Assembly: GCA_003241215.1 (NCBI GenBank)
Contig: QFOL01000072.1
Coordinates: 1-14,694, forward strand
DNA length: 14,694 nt
Direction of reading: 5' to 3'
Source: Agrobacterium fabrum
GTDB lineage: Bacteria > Pseudomonadota > Alphaproteobacteria > Rhizobiales > Rhizobiaceae
This document shows positions 7,142 to 12,767 of this stretch, in pieces. A program made the position numbers and the translations under genes. The notes beneath the pieces were generated by a model, which was not told the origin of the DNA, searched no databases, and worked only from the letters and a program-made list of their open reading frames with translations. Positions within the stretch are counted from its first letter, which is position 1. Every line of letters starts with the position of its first letter.

Positions 7142-7771
7142 ATGAATGAAGCGGGACTTGAAACGGGCGCGGATGGCCTTGTGCGGTGTTTCTGGCAGCA
7201 GGGGCTTGCGGATTACAGCCGTTACCACGACGAGGAATGGGGTTATCCCGTCACCGACGATCGCCGGCTTTTCGAGAAGATCTGTCTTGAAGGCTTCCAG
7301 TCCGGGCTTTCCTGGCTGACGGTTTTGCGCAAGCGCGAGGCTTTCCGTCTCGCTTTCGCCAATTTCGAGTTCGAAAAAGTGGCGGAATTCGGCGAAGCCG
7401 ATATCGAGCGCTGCCTCGGTGACAAGGGTATCATCCGCCATCGCGGCAAGATCGTCTCGACCATCAACAATGCCGGCCGCGCCGTGGCGTTGCGGGATGA
7501 ATTCGGTTCGCTCGCCCGTTATTTCTGGGGTTTCGAACCCGCCGCCGCAGAAAGGCCGCAAAGGCTGGACTATGCGACATTAAGGGCCAACCCCACCAGC
7601 GCCGCCTCCATCCGGCTTTCCAGGGATTTGAAGAAGCGGGGCTGGACTTTCGTCGGCCCGACGACCGTCTATGCATTCATGCAGGCCATGGGTATGGTCA
7701 ACGACCATATCGAAGGCTGTCATTGCCGCCAGCCGATAGAGGCCCTGCGGCGGGAGTTTATACGTCCATGA
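7142..7771 (+). CDS. tag: DNA-3-methyladenine glycosylase I (Tag)
   Basis: This cytoplasmic base-excision repair enzyme removes 3-methyladenine from alkylated DNA. The 209-aa protein shows the Tag pattern: RCFW (Cys16), YHDEEWGYPV (His29, Glu31-Glu32-Trp33), LFEKICLEGFQSGLSWLTVL, then GWTFVGPTTVYAFMQAMGMVNDH and HIEGC at the end (His189, Cys193). By comparison with E. coli Tag, Cys16, His29, His189 and Cys193 are the structural zinc ligands. I preferred the ATG at 7142, preceded by AAAAGGG, over the in-frame ATG at 7082, which would add 20 residues and has no clear ribosome site. The stop overlaps the next gene's start (ATGA), so the two are probably co-translated. Confidence 0.95.
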   Translation: MNEAGLETGADGLVRCFWQQGLADYSRYHDEEWGYPVTDDRRLFEKICLEGFQSGLSWLTVLRKREAFRLAFANFEFEKVAEFGEADIERCLGDKGIIRHRGKIVSTINNAGRAVALRDEFGSLARYFWGFEPAAAERPQRLDYATLRANPTSAASIRLSRDLKKRGWTFVGPTTVYAFMQAMGMVNDHIEGCHCRQPIEALRREFIRP

Positions 7772-8211
7772 AGGCAACCTCCCTTCTTCTGGCTCTCACC
7801 ATGGCCGTGGCCGCCGTGCCGCATCCCTCCTTTGCGGAAGGCCGCAATGTCGACGGCATCTGGCTTGATGACGGTGAACGGCTGAGGGAAGTGACCCTGC
7901 CACCGGCCGGACCGCTGAAACTGGATGGATGGACCCGGCGCGGGCGCGGCGATGTCTATCGCCTGAAGGTGAAGGCGGGGCAGACGGTGAAAGTCGAACT
8001 CGCCGCCTCCAGCGAGTTTGTCCTGATGGCGATCTTCGATTTTTCAACGCCGGATGAGGACGCGATCTTCTTCAGCGATTCCCAGGGCAAGGTTGCGACA
8101 CTGACGCCGAAGGCGGATACGGAATGGCTGATCCGCCCGACGCTGATCCTGGGATCACCGCGCCGCGGTCTCGGCGCACATTACACGCTGACGGTCAGCA
8201 CCGGGGCATAA
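7768..8211 (+). CDS. Secreted beta-rich protein, function unknown (PPC-like fold?)
   Basis: The ATG overlaps the tag stop codon (ATGA at 7768-7771), pointing to translational coupling. The 147-aa product has a clear signal peptide (MKATSLLLALTMAVAAVPHP, cleavage likely after SFA at 23), so it is exported. The mature part (about 124 aa) looks all-beta. A segment VYRLKVKAGQTVKVELAASS, then a strand with VLMAIFDF, and a closing YTLTVS recall pre-peptidase C-terminal (PPC)-like beta-sandwich domains, which usually sit beside proteases or bind ligands. Here it stands alone. This fold call is inference from pattern; no catalytic motif and no cysteines are visible. Its 3' end faces the yeiH 3' end with only 16 nt between. 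Confidence 0.8.
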   Translation: MKATSLLLALTMAVAAVPHPSFAEGRNVDGIWLDDGERLREVTLPPAGPLKLDGWTRRGRGDVYRLKVKAGQTVKVELAASSEFVLMAIFDFSTPDEDAIFFSDSQGKVATLTPKADTEWLIRPTLILGSPRRGLGAHYTLTVSTGA

Positions 8212-8227
8212 CGGTTTCTCCAGGGGC

Positions 8228-9271
8228 TCAGGCCGTCTGAGTCAGCACGATCAGGCCGAAACTCAGAACGCCCAGCAGCACCAGCGACAGGCTGGCGGCG
8301 ACGATGACCTTGCCGCCGGCATGGCGAAGGCTGCGAATATCGACAGAGAGACCCAGCGCCGCCATCGACATGATGGTGAGGATGTTGGAGAGCGAGGCGA
8401 CGGGGCCAAGCACGACTTCGGGAATGAGGCCGAAGGACCGGGCCATGATCATCAGCACGAAGCCGACGATGAACCACGGAACCATCTGCTGCAATCTCAG
8501 GCGGCCCTTGTCGGAGCGGCCATGGATGACGGAGAGGGTGGCGATGACAGGCCCCAGCATCAGCACGCGGATGAGCTTGACGATGGTGCCGGTCTGCACG
8601 GCAATCGCGCCGAGCGGGGCGGTGGCGGCCAGAACCTGCGGCACGGCATAGACCGTCAGGCCGGCGAAGATGCCATATTGGGTTGCATCGAGGCCGAGGA
8701 GCTGCGGCAGGAACGGCATCAACAATACGGCGGCGACGCCGAGAACTGCGGTGAAGGCAATCGAGGCGGCGACATCTTCCGGCTTGGCGCCAATGGCGGG
8801 TGCTGCGGCGGCAATGGCGGAATTACCGCAGATGGAGTTGCCGCAGGCGATCAGCGTCGCGAGCTTGGGCGGCAGGCCCAGCATTCGCCCGGCGGCATAG
8901 CTGGCGATCAGCGACAGCGCGACGATCAGCGCAATGCCGCCAATCAGCAAGCCGCCTGCGCCCTTGAGAATGGAGAGGCTGAGCGATGCGCCGAGAAGCG
9001 CCACGGCGATTTCGAGCAACGTCTTGGCGCTGAACTTGATGCCGGCCGAAGCGACAGCCGGCAGTGACACAAGCGAACGCAAAAGCGTTCCGATCAGAAT
9101 GGCAAGCACAAGATCGCCAAGCCAGGCGTGGCCGGCGAGCCGCACCTGAAAGCGCTCCGCCAGAATGGCGGCGCAGCTGACCGCCGCACAGAGGAGAATG
9201 CCCGGCAGAAGCGGGGTGAGCCAGCGAAGCGAAAACTGAAAGGGATGGGTAAGGGTGCGATGTTGTGCCAT
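8228..9271 (-). CDS. yeiH: YeiH-family membrane protein (UPF0324), putative sulfate/sulfite exporter
   Basis: This 347-aa inner-membrane protein has about ten hydrophobic segments, beginning with WLTPLLPGILLCAAVSCAAI, and little soluble sequence. The hallmark is the glycine/asparagine-rich CGNSICGNSAIAA (residues 143-155), with LLEIAVALLGASLSL before it and MSMAALGLSVDIRSL near the C-terminus, as in the YeiH/UPF0324 family. The family is annotated as putative sulfate exporters, and in enterobacteria it is linked to the LysR regulator YeiE and sulfite response; substrate proof is thin. Here too it is divergent from a YeiE-like LysR gene, 81 bp apart, which supports the assignment. The start is the ATG at 9271-9269; its ribosome site is weak. 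The gene looks complete. Confidence 0.92.
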   Translation of the reverse strand: MAQHRTLTHPFQFSLRWLTPLLPGILLCAAVSCAAILAERFQVRLAGHAWLGDLVLAILIGTLLRSLVSLPAVASAGIKFSAKTLLEIAVALLGASLSLSILKGAGGLLIGGIALIVALSLIASYAAGRMLGLPPKLATLIACGNSICGNSAIAAAAPAIGAKPEDVAASIAFTAVLGVAAVLLMPFLPQLLGLDATQYGIFAGLTVYAVPQVLAATAPLGAIAVQTGTIVKLIRVLMLGPVIATLSVIHGRSDKGRLRLQQMVPWFIVGFVLMIMARSFGLIPEVVLGPVASLSNILTIMSMAALGLSVDIRSLRHAGGKVIVAASLSLVLLGVLSFGLIVLTQTA

Positions 9272-9305
9272 GGCCAGACAATGCCGCAGCCGCCTGTTTT
9301 ATTCT

Positions 9306-9343
9306 ATCAAATAATATGGCAGATATTATTCGATAAAATCGAA
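9306..9343. promoter_or_regulatory. AT-rich operator/promoter region between yeiH and its LysR regulator
   Basis: Two overlapping palindromes stand out in an otherwise GC-rich window. ATCAAATAATAT (9306-9317) and ATATTATTCGAT (9323-9334) are 12-bp inverted arms with one mismatch around GGCAG. TTCGATAAAATCGAA (9329-9343) is a perfect 6-bp-arm palindrome. Both lie in the 81-bp divergent gap, where a LysR dimer pair and both promoters would be expected. The exact operator and promoter boxes cannot be separated by eye. Confidence 0.55.
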
Positions 9344-9352
9344 TGAAAAGCC

Positions 9353-10270
9353 ATGACTTTTGAACAGCTCCGCATCTTCATCGCCGTTGCCGAACGTGAG
9401 CACCTGACGAGGGCCGCCGAAGCCATCGGTCTGACTGCGTCGGCCGTCAGCTCAGCGATCAAGAATCTCGAGGCCTTTTATAATGTCGAGCTGTTCCATC
9501 GCGTCGGCCGCAACATTGAACTGACAGAAAGCGGCCGGGCGTTTCTGGGCGAAGCCAAGGCGACGCTGGCGCGTGTGCGCAATGCGGAATTGATTCTCTC
9601 TGAAATGGGCGGGTTGACGCGCGGCGAAATCACCGTCTGCGCCAGCCAGACCATTGCGAGCTACTGGCTGCCGCCGATCCTGATGCAGTTCAAGAAGCTC
9701 TATCCCGGCGTCAGCGTGCGGCTCGATATCGGCAATACCAAGACGGTGACGCAGGCGGTGCTCGACGGTCTGGCGGAGGTCGGTTTCATCGAAGGCAGGA
9801 TCGACGAGCCGGCCTTGATGGTGCAACCCGTCGTCTCCGACAAGCTGCTGGTCGTCACCGGTTCGGCCCACCCCTTCGCCGATGGCCGTTATCTCACCGC
9901 ACTCGACATGCTCTATGGCACCTCATGGGTGCTGCGCGAACAGGGTTCCGGCACCCGCTCCGCCTTCGAGGCGGCGGTGCGGCAGATGGGCGTGGACCCC
10001 GGCGAGCTTTCCGTCATGCTCGAACTGCCGTCCAACGAGGCGGTGGTGATGGCGGCACGCTCCGGCGGCGCGGCCACGGCCGTCTCCGCTTCGGTGGCAT
10101 CCCTGTTCCTGCGGCAGGGATTGCTCGTGCGCGCCGGTATCGATCTGCCCGCCCGCAACTTCGCTTTGTTGCGTCACAAGGAACGCCATACCAGCCGGGC
10201 GGCCATGGAACTGGAGCGCCTCAGCCGGGCGGCGTCAGAGGATTACAAGGCCGGTCTTGCGGGGCTTTAG
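9353..10270 (+). CDS. LysR-type regulator, YeiE-like
   Basis: The 305-aa protein has a LysR helix-turn-helix at residues 1-60 (TFEQLRIFIAVAEREHLTRA, then IGLTASAVSSAIKNLE and LFHRVGRNIELTESG). The effector-binding domain resembles the CbbR/CysB/YeiE branch (GEITVCASQTIASYWLPPIL, VLREQGSGTRSAFE, ELPSNEAVVMAARSGGAATA). It is divergent from the yeiH-family gene, matching the enterobacterial yeiE-yeiH pair, so it probably controls that transporter in response to a sulfur oxyanion. YeiE has been reported to sense sulfite in enterobacteria; applying that here is inference. Length is normal and the ATG is clear, though the ribosome site is poor (GAAAAG). It is convergent with the DUF305 gene, with a repeat element between. 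Confidence 0.92.
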   Translation: MTFEQLRIFIAVAEREHLTRAAEAIGLTASAVSSAIKNLEAFYNVELFHRVGRNIELTESGRAFLGEAKATLARVRNAELILSEMGGLTRGEITVCASQTIASYWLPPILMQFKKLYPGVSVRLDIGNTKTVTQAVLDGLAEVGFIEGRIDEPALMVQPVVSDKLLVVTGSAHPFADGRYLTALDMLYGTSWVLREQGSGTRSAFEAAVRQMGVDPGELSVMLELPSNEAVVMAARSGGAATAVSASVASLFLRQGLLVRAGIDLPARNFALLRHKERHTSRAAMELERLSRAASEDYKAGLAGL

Positions 10271-10307
10271 GGCGAGCGGAGCATGGCGCGACTGGCGCTG
10301 CCGCTTG

Positions 10308-10431
10308 TTTCTTCTCCCCGAGGGGGAGAAGGTCGCGGCGGCGGGATGAGGGGGCGACCTCAGCGATAGACCGAGAGCTTGCCCCCTCATCCGACCCTTC
10401 GGGCCACCTTCTCCCTGGCGGGGAGAAGAAA
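10308..10431. repeat. Third rhizobial-type inverted-repeat element
   Basis: The ends are inverted copies. The left arm (10308-10355) runs TTTCTTCTCCCCG... to GGATGAGGGGGC. The right arm (10381-10431) is its reverse complement at both ends but differs in the middle. Each arm folds on itself: CTTCTCCCC-GAG-GGGGAGAAG at 10311-10331 is a perfect 9-bp stem, and CTTCTCCC/GGGAGAAG at 10408-10428 an 8-bp stem. It is a different family from the other two elements. It sits between the convergent LysR and DUF305 genes and could end transcription from both sides. Confidence 0.82.
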
Positions 10432-10456
10432 AGGGGAGCGCCGCAACCGGCGCTCC
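10424..10456 (-). terminator. Intrinsic terminator after the DUF305 gene
   Basis: GGAGCGCCG (10435-10443) and CGGCGCTCC (10448-10456) form a perfect 9-bp stem with a 4-nt loop, 17 nt past the DUF305 stop. On the minus strand it is followed by CCTTTTCTTCTC, a T-rich run borrowed from the edge of the repeat element. This suits rho-independent termination of the minus-strand operon. Confidence 0.6.
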
Positions 10457-10473
10457 GCCTTCGTCAGCGTCAA

Positions 10474-10848
10474 TCACTTGCCCTTGGATTTCAGCCAGGC
10501 CTTCATCATGGCGATCTCGGCTTCCTGCGCCTTGATGACCTCTTCGGCCAGCTTGCGGATTTCCGGATCCTTGCCGTATTCCAGCTGGACCTTCGCCATA
10601 TCGATCGCGCCCTGATGGTGCGGGATCATGCCGCGCACGAAATCGACATCGGCATCGCCGCTATAATCGATGGCCATATCGCCATGCATCTTCTTGCTGG
10701 CTTCCATGAAGGCCTTGGTGGAATCGGTTTCGCTTGCGGCAGCGTTTGACATGTTGTGTCCGGCATGGCCGCCCGCATCCTGTGCGAAAACGGGCATGGC
10801 GAGGGCGGCTGCGAAAGCGGCGGCGAGCGTGATGGTCTTGATAGGCAT
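10474..10848 (-). CDS. DUF305 periplasmic protein, CopM-like metal-binding
   Basis: The 124-aa protein has a signal peptide ([20 protein letters not shown], cleavage after FAQ/FA near residue 22) and a short His-rich start to the mature form (GGHAGHNMS). The DUF305 helical bundle follows with its hallmark [16 protein letters not shown] (residues 70-85; Met74, His77, His78, Met84), plus His55 and Met114-Met115. DUF305 proteins such as cyanobacterial CopM bind copper in the periplasm; a copper-tolerance role here is inference from the family and from the Cys/His-rich neighbour. The ATG has a good ribosome site (AGGA, 6 nt spacing). Upstream, the 58-nt gap to the neighbour holds two direct TGTCTGA copies (10864 and 10888) and an AT stem (GATTTTTC / GAAAAAATC). 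Confidence 0.93.
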   Translation of the reverse strand: MPIKTITLAAAFAAALAMPVFAQDAGGHAGHNMSNAAASETDSTKAFMEASKKMHGDMAIDYSGDADVDFVRGMIPHHQGAIDMAKVQLEYGKDPEIRKLAEEVIKAQEAEIAMMKAWLKSKGK

Positions 10849-10906
10849 GGATTATCCTTCCTGTGTCTGACAGATTTTTCGATGGATTGTCTGAAAAAAT
10901 CGGGTG

Positions 10907-11311
10907 TCAGGCGCGGGGAGGCGGTAGTGGCGGCGCGAAAGCCTTGCCGTTGAAGATAATGCCACGCTGCGGCTTCGGATAGGCAAAGATCATCCGGCCG
11001 GCATCGGCAAAGATGGTTCGCGGCACCACGATCAGGCAGGCGGCGCAGGAACCGGGATGAGCGGCGTTGTCACCGTGCGGGCAGCAATCGCCAATGCCTG
11101 ATCCATGGGTCTTGGCTACCGCCTGCCCATGGGTTTCGGCATCGATGTCTCGATCTCCGGCGTGATTTGTGTGGCTGCTCTGATGGTTCATCGCGGGTTG
11201 CGAGGCAACATCCATGCCGGCGGTCGCCTGCATGCCCATCGCCATCTGCACGGGCATTGCACCGTAAAGCAGGCAGGCGAGAAACATCAAAGTACGGACC
11301 ATCAAATGCAT
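10907..11311 (-). CDS. Secreted Cys/His/Met-rich protein, possible copper handling
   Basis: The 134-aa protein has an N-terminal hydrophobic segment (LMFLACLLYGAMPVQMAMGM) that is a probable signal peptide or anchor. A His/Met-rich stretch (about residues 33-70, with MNHQSSHTNH) follows. A compact motif DCCPHGDNAAHPGSCAAC carries Cys76, Cys77, His79, His85, Cys89 and Cys92. The C-terminal GKAFAPPLPPPRA pattern recalls the DUF2946-type small proteins often found beside copper genes; I am not certain of that family. All visible ligands are soft-metal binders, and the DUF305 gene follows after 58 nt on the same strand, so the two are probably one operon. The start could be Met1 (11311) or Met4 (11302); neither has a strong ribosome site. 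Confidence 0.75.
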   Translation of the reverse strand: MHLMVRTLMFLACLLYGAMPVQMAMGMQATAGMDVASQPAMNHQSSHTNHAGDRDIDAETHGQAVAKTHGSGIGDCCPHGDNAAHPGSCAACLIVVPRTIFADAGRMIFAYPKPQRGIIFNGKAFAPPLPPPRA

Positions 11312-11352
11312 GACGCGACTTTACCGAGAAAATTGTGGAATAAGCATGACGC

Positions 11353-12117
11353 TCAGGTCAACTCATGCGCGATGACGTGATGCACGATGCGATAATCCCG
11401 GCTTTCTTCCCCCAAAGGCGCGAGCGGCCATTGCCACGCGGCGGCAGCTGCGGGAAGATCGACACCATGCAGCAGGTCTTCCTGCTGGAGCCGGCTGCCG
11501 TCCTTCCCGATAACCTCGAAAGAGGTGTCCGTCACCAGGCAGGCCTTGCAGGGCAGCCCGGCCAGTGCATCGAGATGCGTCTGAATGAGCCTCGGCAAAA
11601 AATCCTCCGGCGCATTCGTGATCTTTTCCCGCTCCAGCCGATGGCGTGCGCCTGTGCCGATCTGCGACAGGAGATTGGCTGAGACGACGAGATCGAGATA
11701 GGGCACCCGCCGCAGGAAATCGAGCGGTTCCGGTTCTTTGCCGGCGAGAATATCGTCGAAACCGGAGAGATCGCGGTTGGCGATACGGACATTCTTTTTG
11801 GCGTTGAGGCGCAGCTTCGCCTGCACGCTGGCGAGATGCACCAGATCGATGAGAACGACGGTATCGAACATCGCCACCAGCGCGTCATGGGGCACATCGC
11901 GCAGCAGGCCCGAGCCCAGCACCACCGCCGTTCGCCGCTGCTTCAGCTTTCTGGCCGATTGCAGCACGAATTGCCGGCTGTTGTTTTCATGCTCCGCCCA
12001 GGCTTTGGCGCAGCGGTTGGCGCGCGCCCAGAGGTTGACGGAATAGCGGATATGCGGCCGGAATTCTTTCGGCGTGACCGTGTGTGTGGCGGCATATTGC
12101 AGGGCTTCGAGGATCAT
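11353..12117 (-). CDS. Conserved-looking protein with methyltransferase-like Rossmann core, function unknown
   Basis: This 254-aa cytoplasmic protein has no signal peptide or membrane segment. An N-terminal helical part (residues 1-60) carries a basic run, ARKLKQRRTAV. The next region looks like a class I SAM-dependent methyltransferase core: TAVVLGSGLLRDVP (Gly68-Ser-Gly70), a second strand VVLIDLVHL ending in Asp91, NVRIANRDLSGF, and a fourth-strand-like LDLVVSANLLSQIG (142-153). No further catalytic motif is obvious, so the methyltransferase reading is inference. Its ATG lies 6 nt after the toxin stop codon and has a weak ribosome site (TAGG), so it is probably transcribed from the toxin-antitoxin promoter. 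The secreted Cys/His-rich gene follows 41 nt downstream. I do not recognise a named gene. Confidence 0.8.
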   Translation of the reverse strand: MILEALQYAATHTVTPKEFRPHIRYSVNLWARANRCAKAWAEHENNSRQFVLQSARKLKQRRTAVVLGSGLLRDVPHDALVAMFDTVVLIDLVHLASVQAKLRLNAKKNVRIANRDLSGFDDILAGKEPEPLDFLRRVPYLDLVVSANLLSQIGTGARHRLEREKITNAPEDFLPRLIQTHLDALAGLPCKACLVTDTSFEVIGKDGSRLQQEDLLHGVDLPAAAAAWQWPLAPLGEESRDYRIVHHVIAHELT

Positions 12118-12123
12118 GAATGC

Positions 12124-12393
12124 CTATCGGTAGATTTCACGGCGATGGCCGATTTCGACCACCAGCACGACGAGCTTGTGATCCTGTATATCGCAGATGA
12201 TGCGGTAATCGCCCACCCGGTAGCGCCAGAAATTTCCGAGTTCGGAACCTTGCAGGGCGGCGCCTGTTCTGCGGGGATTGTCATCTTCGGCAATCCGGTC
12301 TGCCAGAAAGGAAACGACGCGATTGGCGTCGCTCTTCGTCAACTTGCCCAGCTGTTTGACGGCAGCCCGCTGGAATTCAATTCTCCAGGTCAA
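12124..12393 (-). CDS. RelE/ParE-family toxin
   Basis: The 89-aa protein has the RelE/ParE layout: an N-terminal strand and helices (MTWRIEFQRAAVKQLGKL), a strand FWRYRVGDYRIICDI (residues 55-69) with conserved arginines, a central VVLVVEIG strand, and the C-terminal HRREIYR (83-89). RelE proteins cut mRNA in the ribosome and ParE proteins poison gyrase; the RVGDYRIICDI and HRREIYR motifs are RelE-like, but the target cannot be decided from sequence. The first codon is TTG at 12393, inside the antitoxin frame: the two overlap by 17 nt, so toxin translation is probably coupled to the antitoxin. No other start keeps the N-terminal strand. The next gene begins 6 nt downstream. Confidence 0.92.
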   Translation of the reverse strand: MTWRIEFQRAAVKQLGKLTKSDANRVVSFLADRIAEDDNPRRTGAALQGSELGNFWRYRVGDYRIICDIQDHKLVVLVVEIGHRREIYR

Positions 12394-12610
12394 GATCGCG
12401 CATCACTTCTTCCAGAGTATAGGTGCGCTCCTTGTTGGCGATGCGCTGTCGCGTCGCCTCTTCCGCAAGATAGAGATCCTCCATATCCTCGATATGTTTC
12501 TCGATCGCCTCGCGGATGTAATAGGCGGATGTGCGGCCGGTGCGCTCGGACAGCGCTTTCAGCCGCTCATAGGTCTCATCAGGCAGGCGAATGGCCGTCT
12601 GTTTGCTCAT
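12377..12610 (-). CDS. Ribbon-helix-helix antitoxin (RelB-type)
   Basis: The 77-aa protein starts MSKQTAIRLPDETYERLKAL, a ribbon-helix-helix N-terminus (beta strand QTAIRLP, helix ETYERLKALSERTG, then TSAYYIREAIEKHI). This motif binds operator DNA as a dimer. The charged C-terminal half (EDMEDLYLAEEATRQRI to the end) is the likely toxin-wrapping part. It is the first gene of the module, overlapping the toxin start by 17 nt, so the order is antitoxin then toxin. I chose the ATG at 12610; the open frame continues upstream but crosses the promoter and palindrome and has no ribosome site there. Autoregulation through the palindrome at 12636-12653 is expected. Confidence 0.92.
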   Translation of the reverse strand: MSKQTAIRLPDETYERLKALSERTGRTSAYYIREAIEKHIEDMEDLYLAEEATRQRIANKERTYTLEEVMRDLDLEN

Positions 12611-12635
12611 GGGTCGCGTCCTTCCCGATCCGAAT

Positions 12636-12653
12636 TGGGATACATGTATCCCA
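12636..12653. promoter_or_regulatory. Perfect 18-bp palindrome, likely operator of the toxin-antitoxin module
   Basis: TGGGATACATGTATCCCA is fully symmetric and ends 26 bp upstream of the antitoxin ATG on the minus strand. Ribbon-helix-helix antitoxins usually bind such palindromes overlapping their own promoter. A minus-strand -10-like TATATG overlaps its upstream edge. It is also about 115 bp from the hisS start, on the far side from the hisS promoter candidate. Confidence 0.65.
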
Positions 12654-12702
12654 TATAGCACCGCTTGCCTGCGCCGGCCAGTAAAACCGGAGCCTTTGCG
12701 GC

Positions 12703-12731
12703 TTGCCGCACCGGGCTTCATCCTCTAATAC
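12703..12731 (+). promoter_or_regulatory. Possible hisS promoter
   Basis: TTGCCG (12703-12708) and TAATAC (12726-12731) lie exactly 17 nt apart, with a start expected near 12738 and a leader of about 30 nt. The match is moderate (4 of 6 at -35, weaker at -10). A small GCGGC-TT-GCCGC palindrome (12698-12709) overlaps the -35. Confidence 0.35.
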
Positions 12732-12767
12732 ACCGGCTTGATTTCAGGAAAATATCGGACCAGCCCC

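Noticed and set aside
8321..9067. A 248-codon plus-strand frame opposite the yeiH gene
   Set aside because: The product is a Gly/Asp/Arg-rich low-complexity shadow of a hydrophobic membrane protein read on the other strand.
12611..12767. A tRNA-like or riboswitch leader ahead of hisS
   Set aside because: No cloverleaf or T-box elements were visible; short GC palindromes are the only structure.
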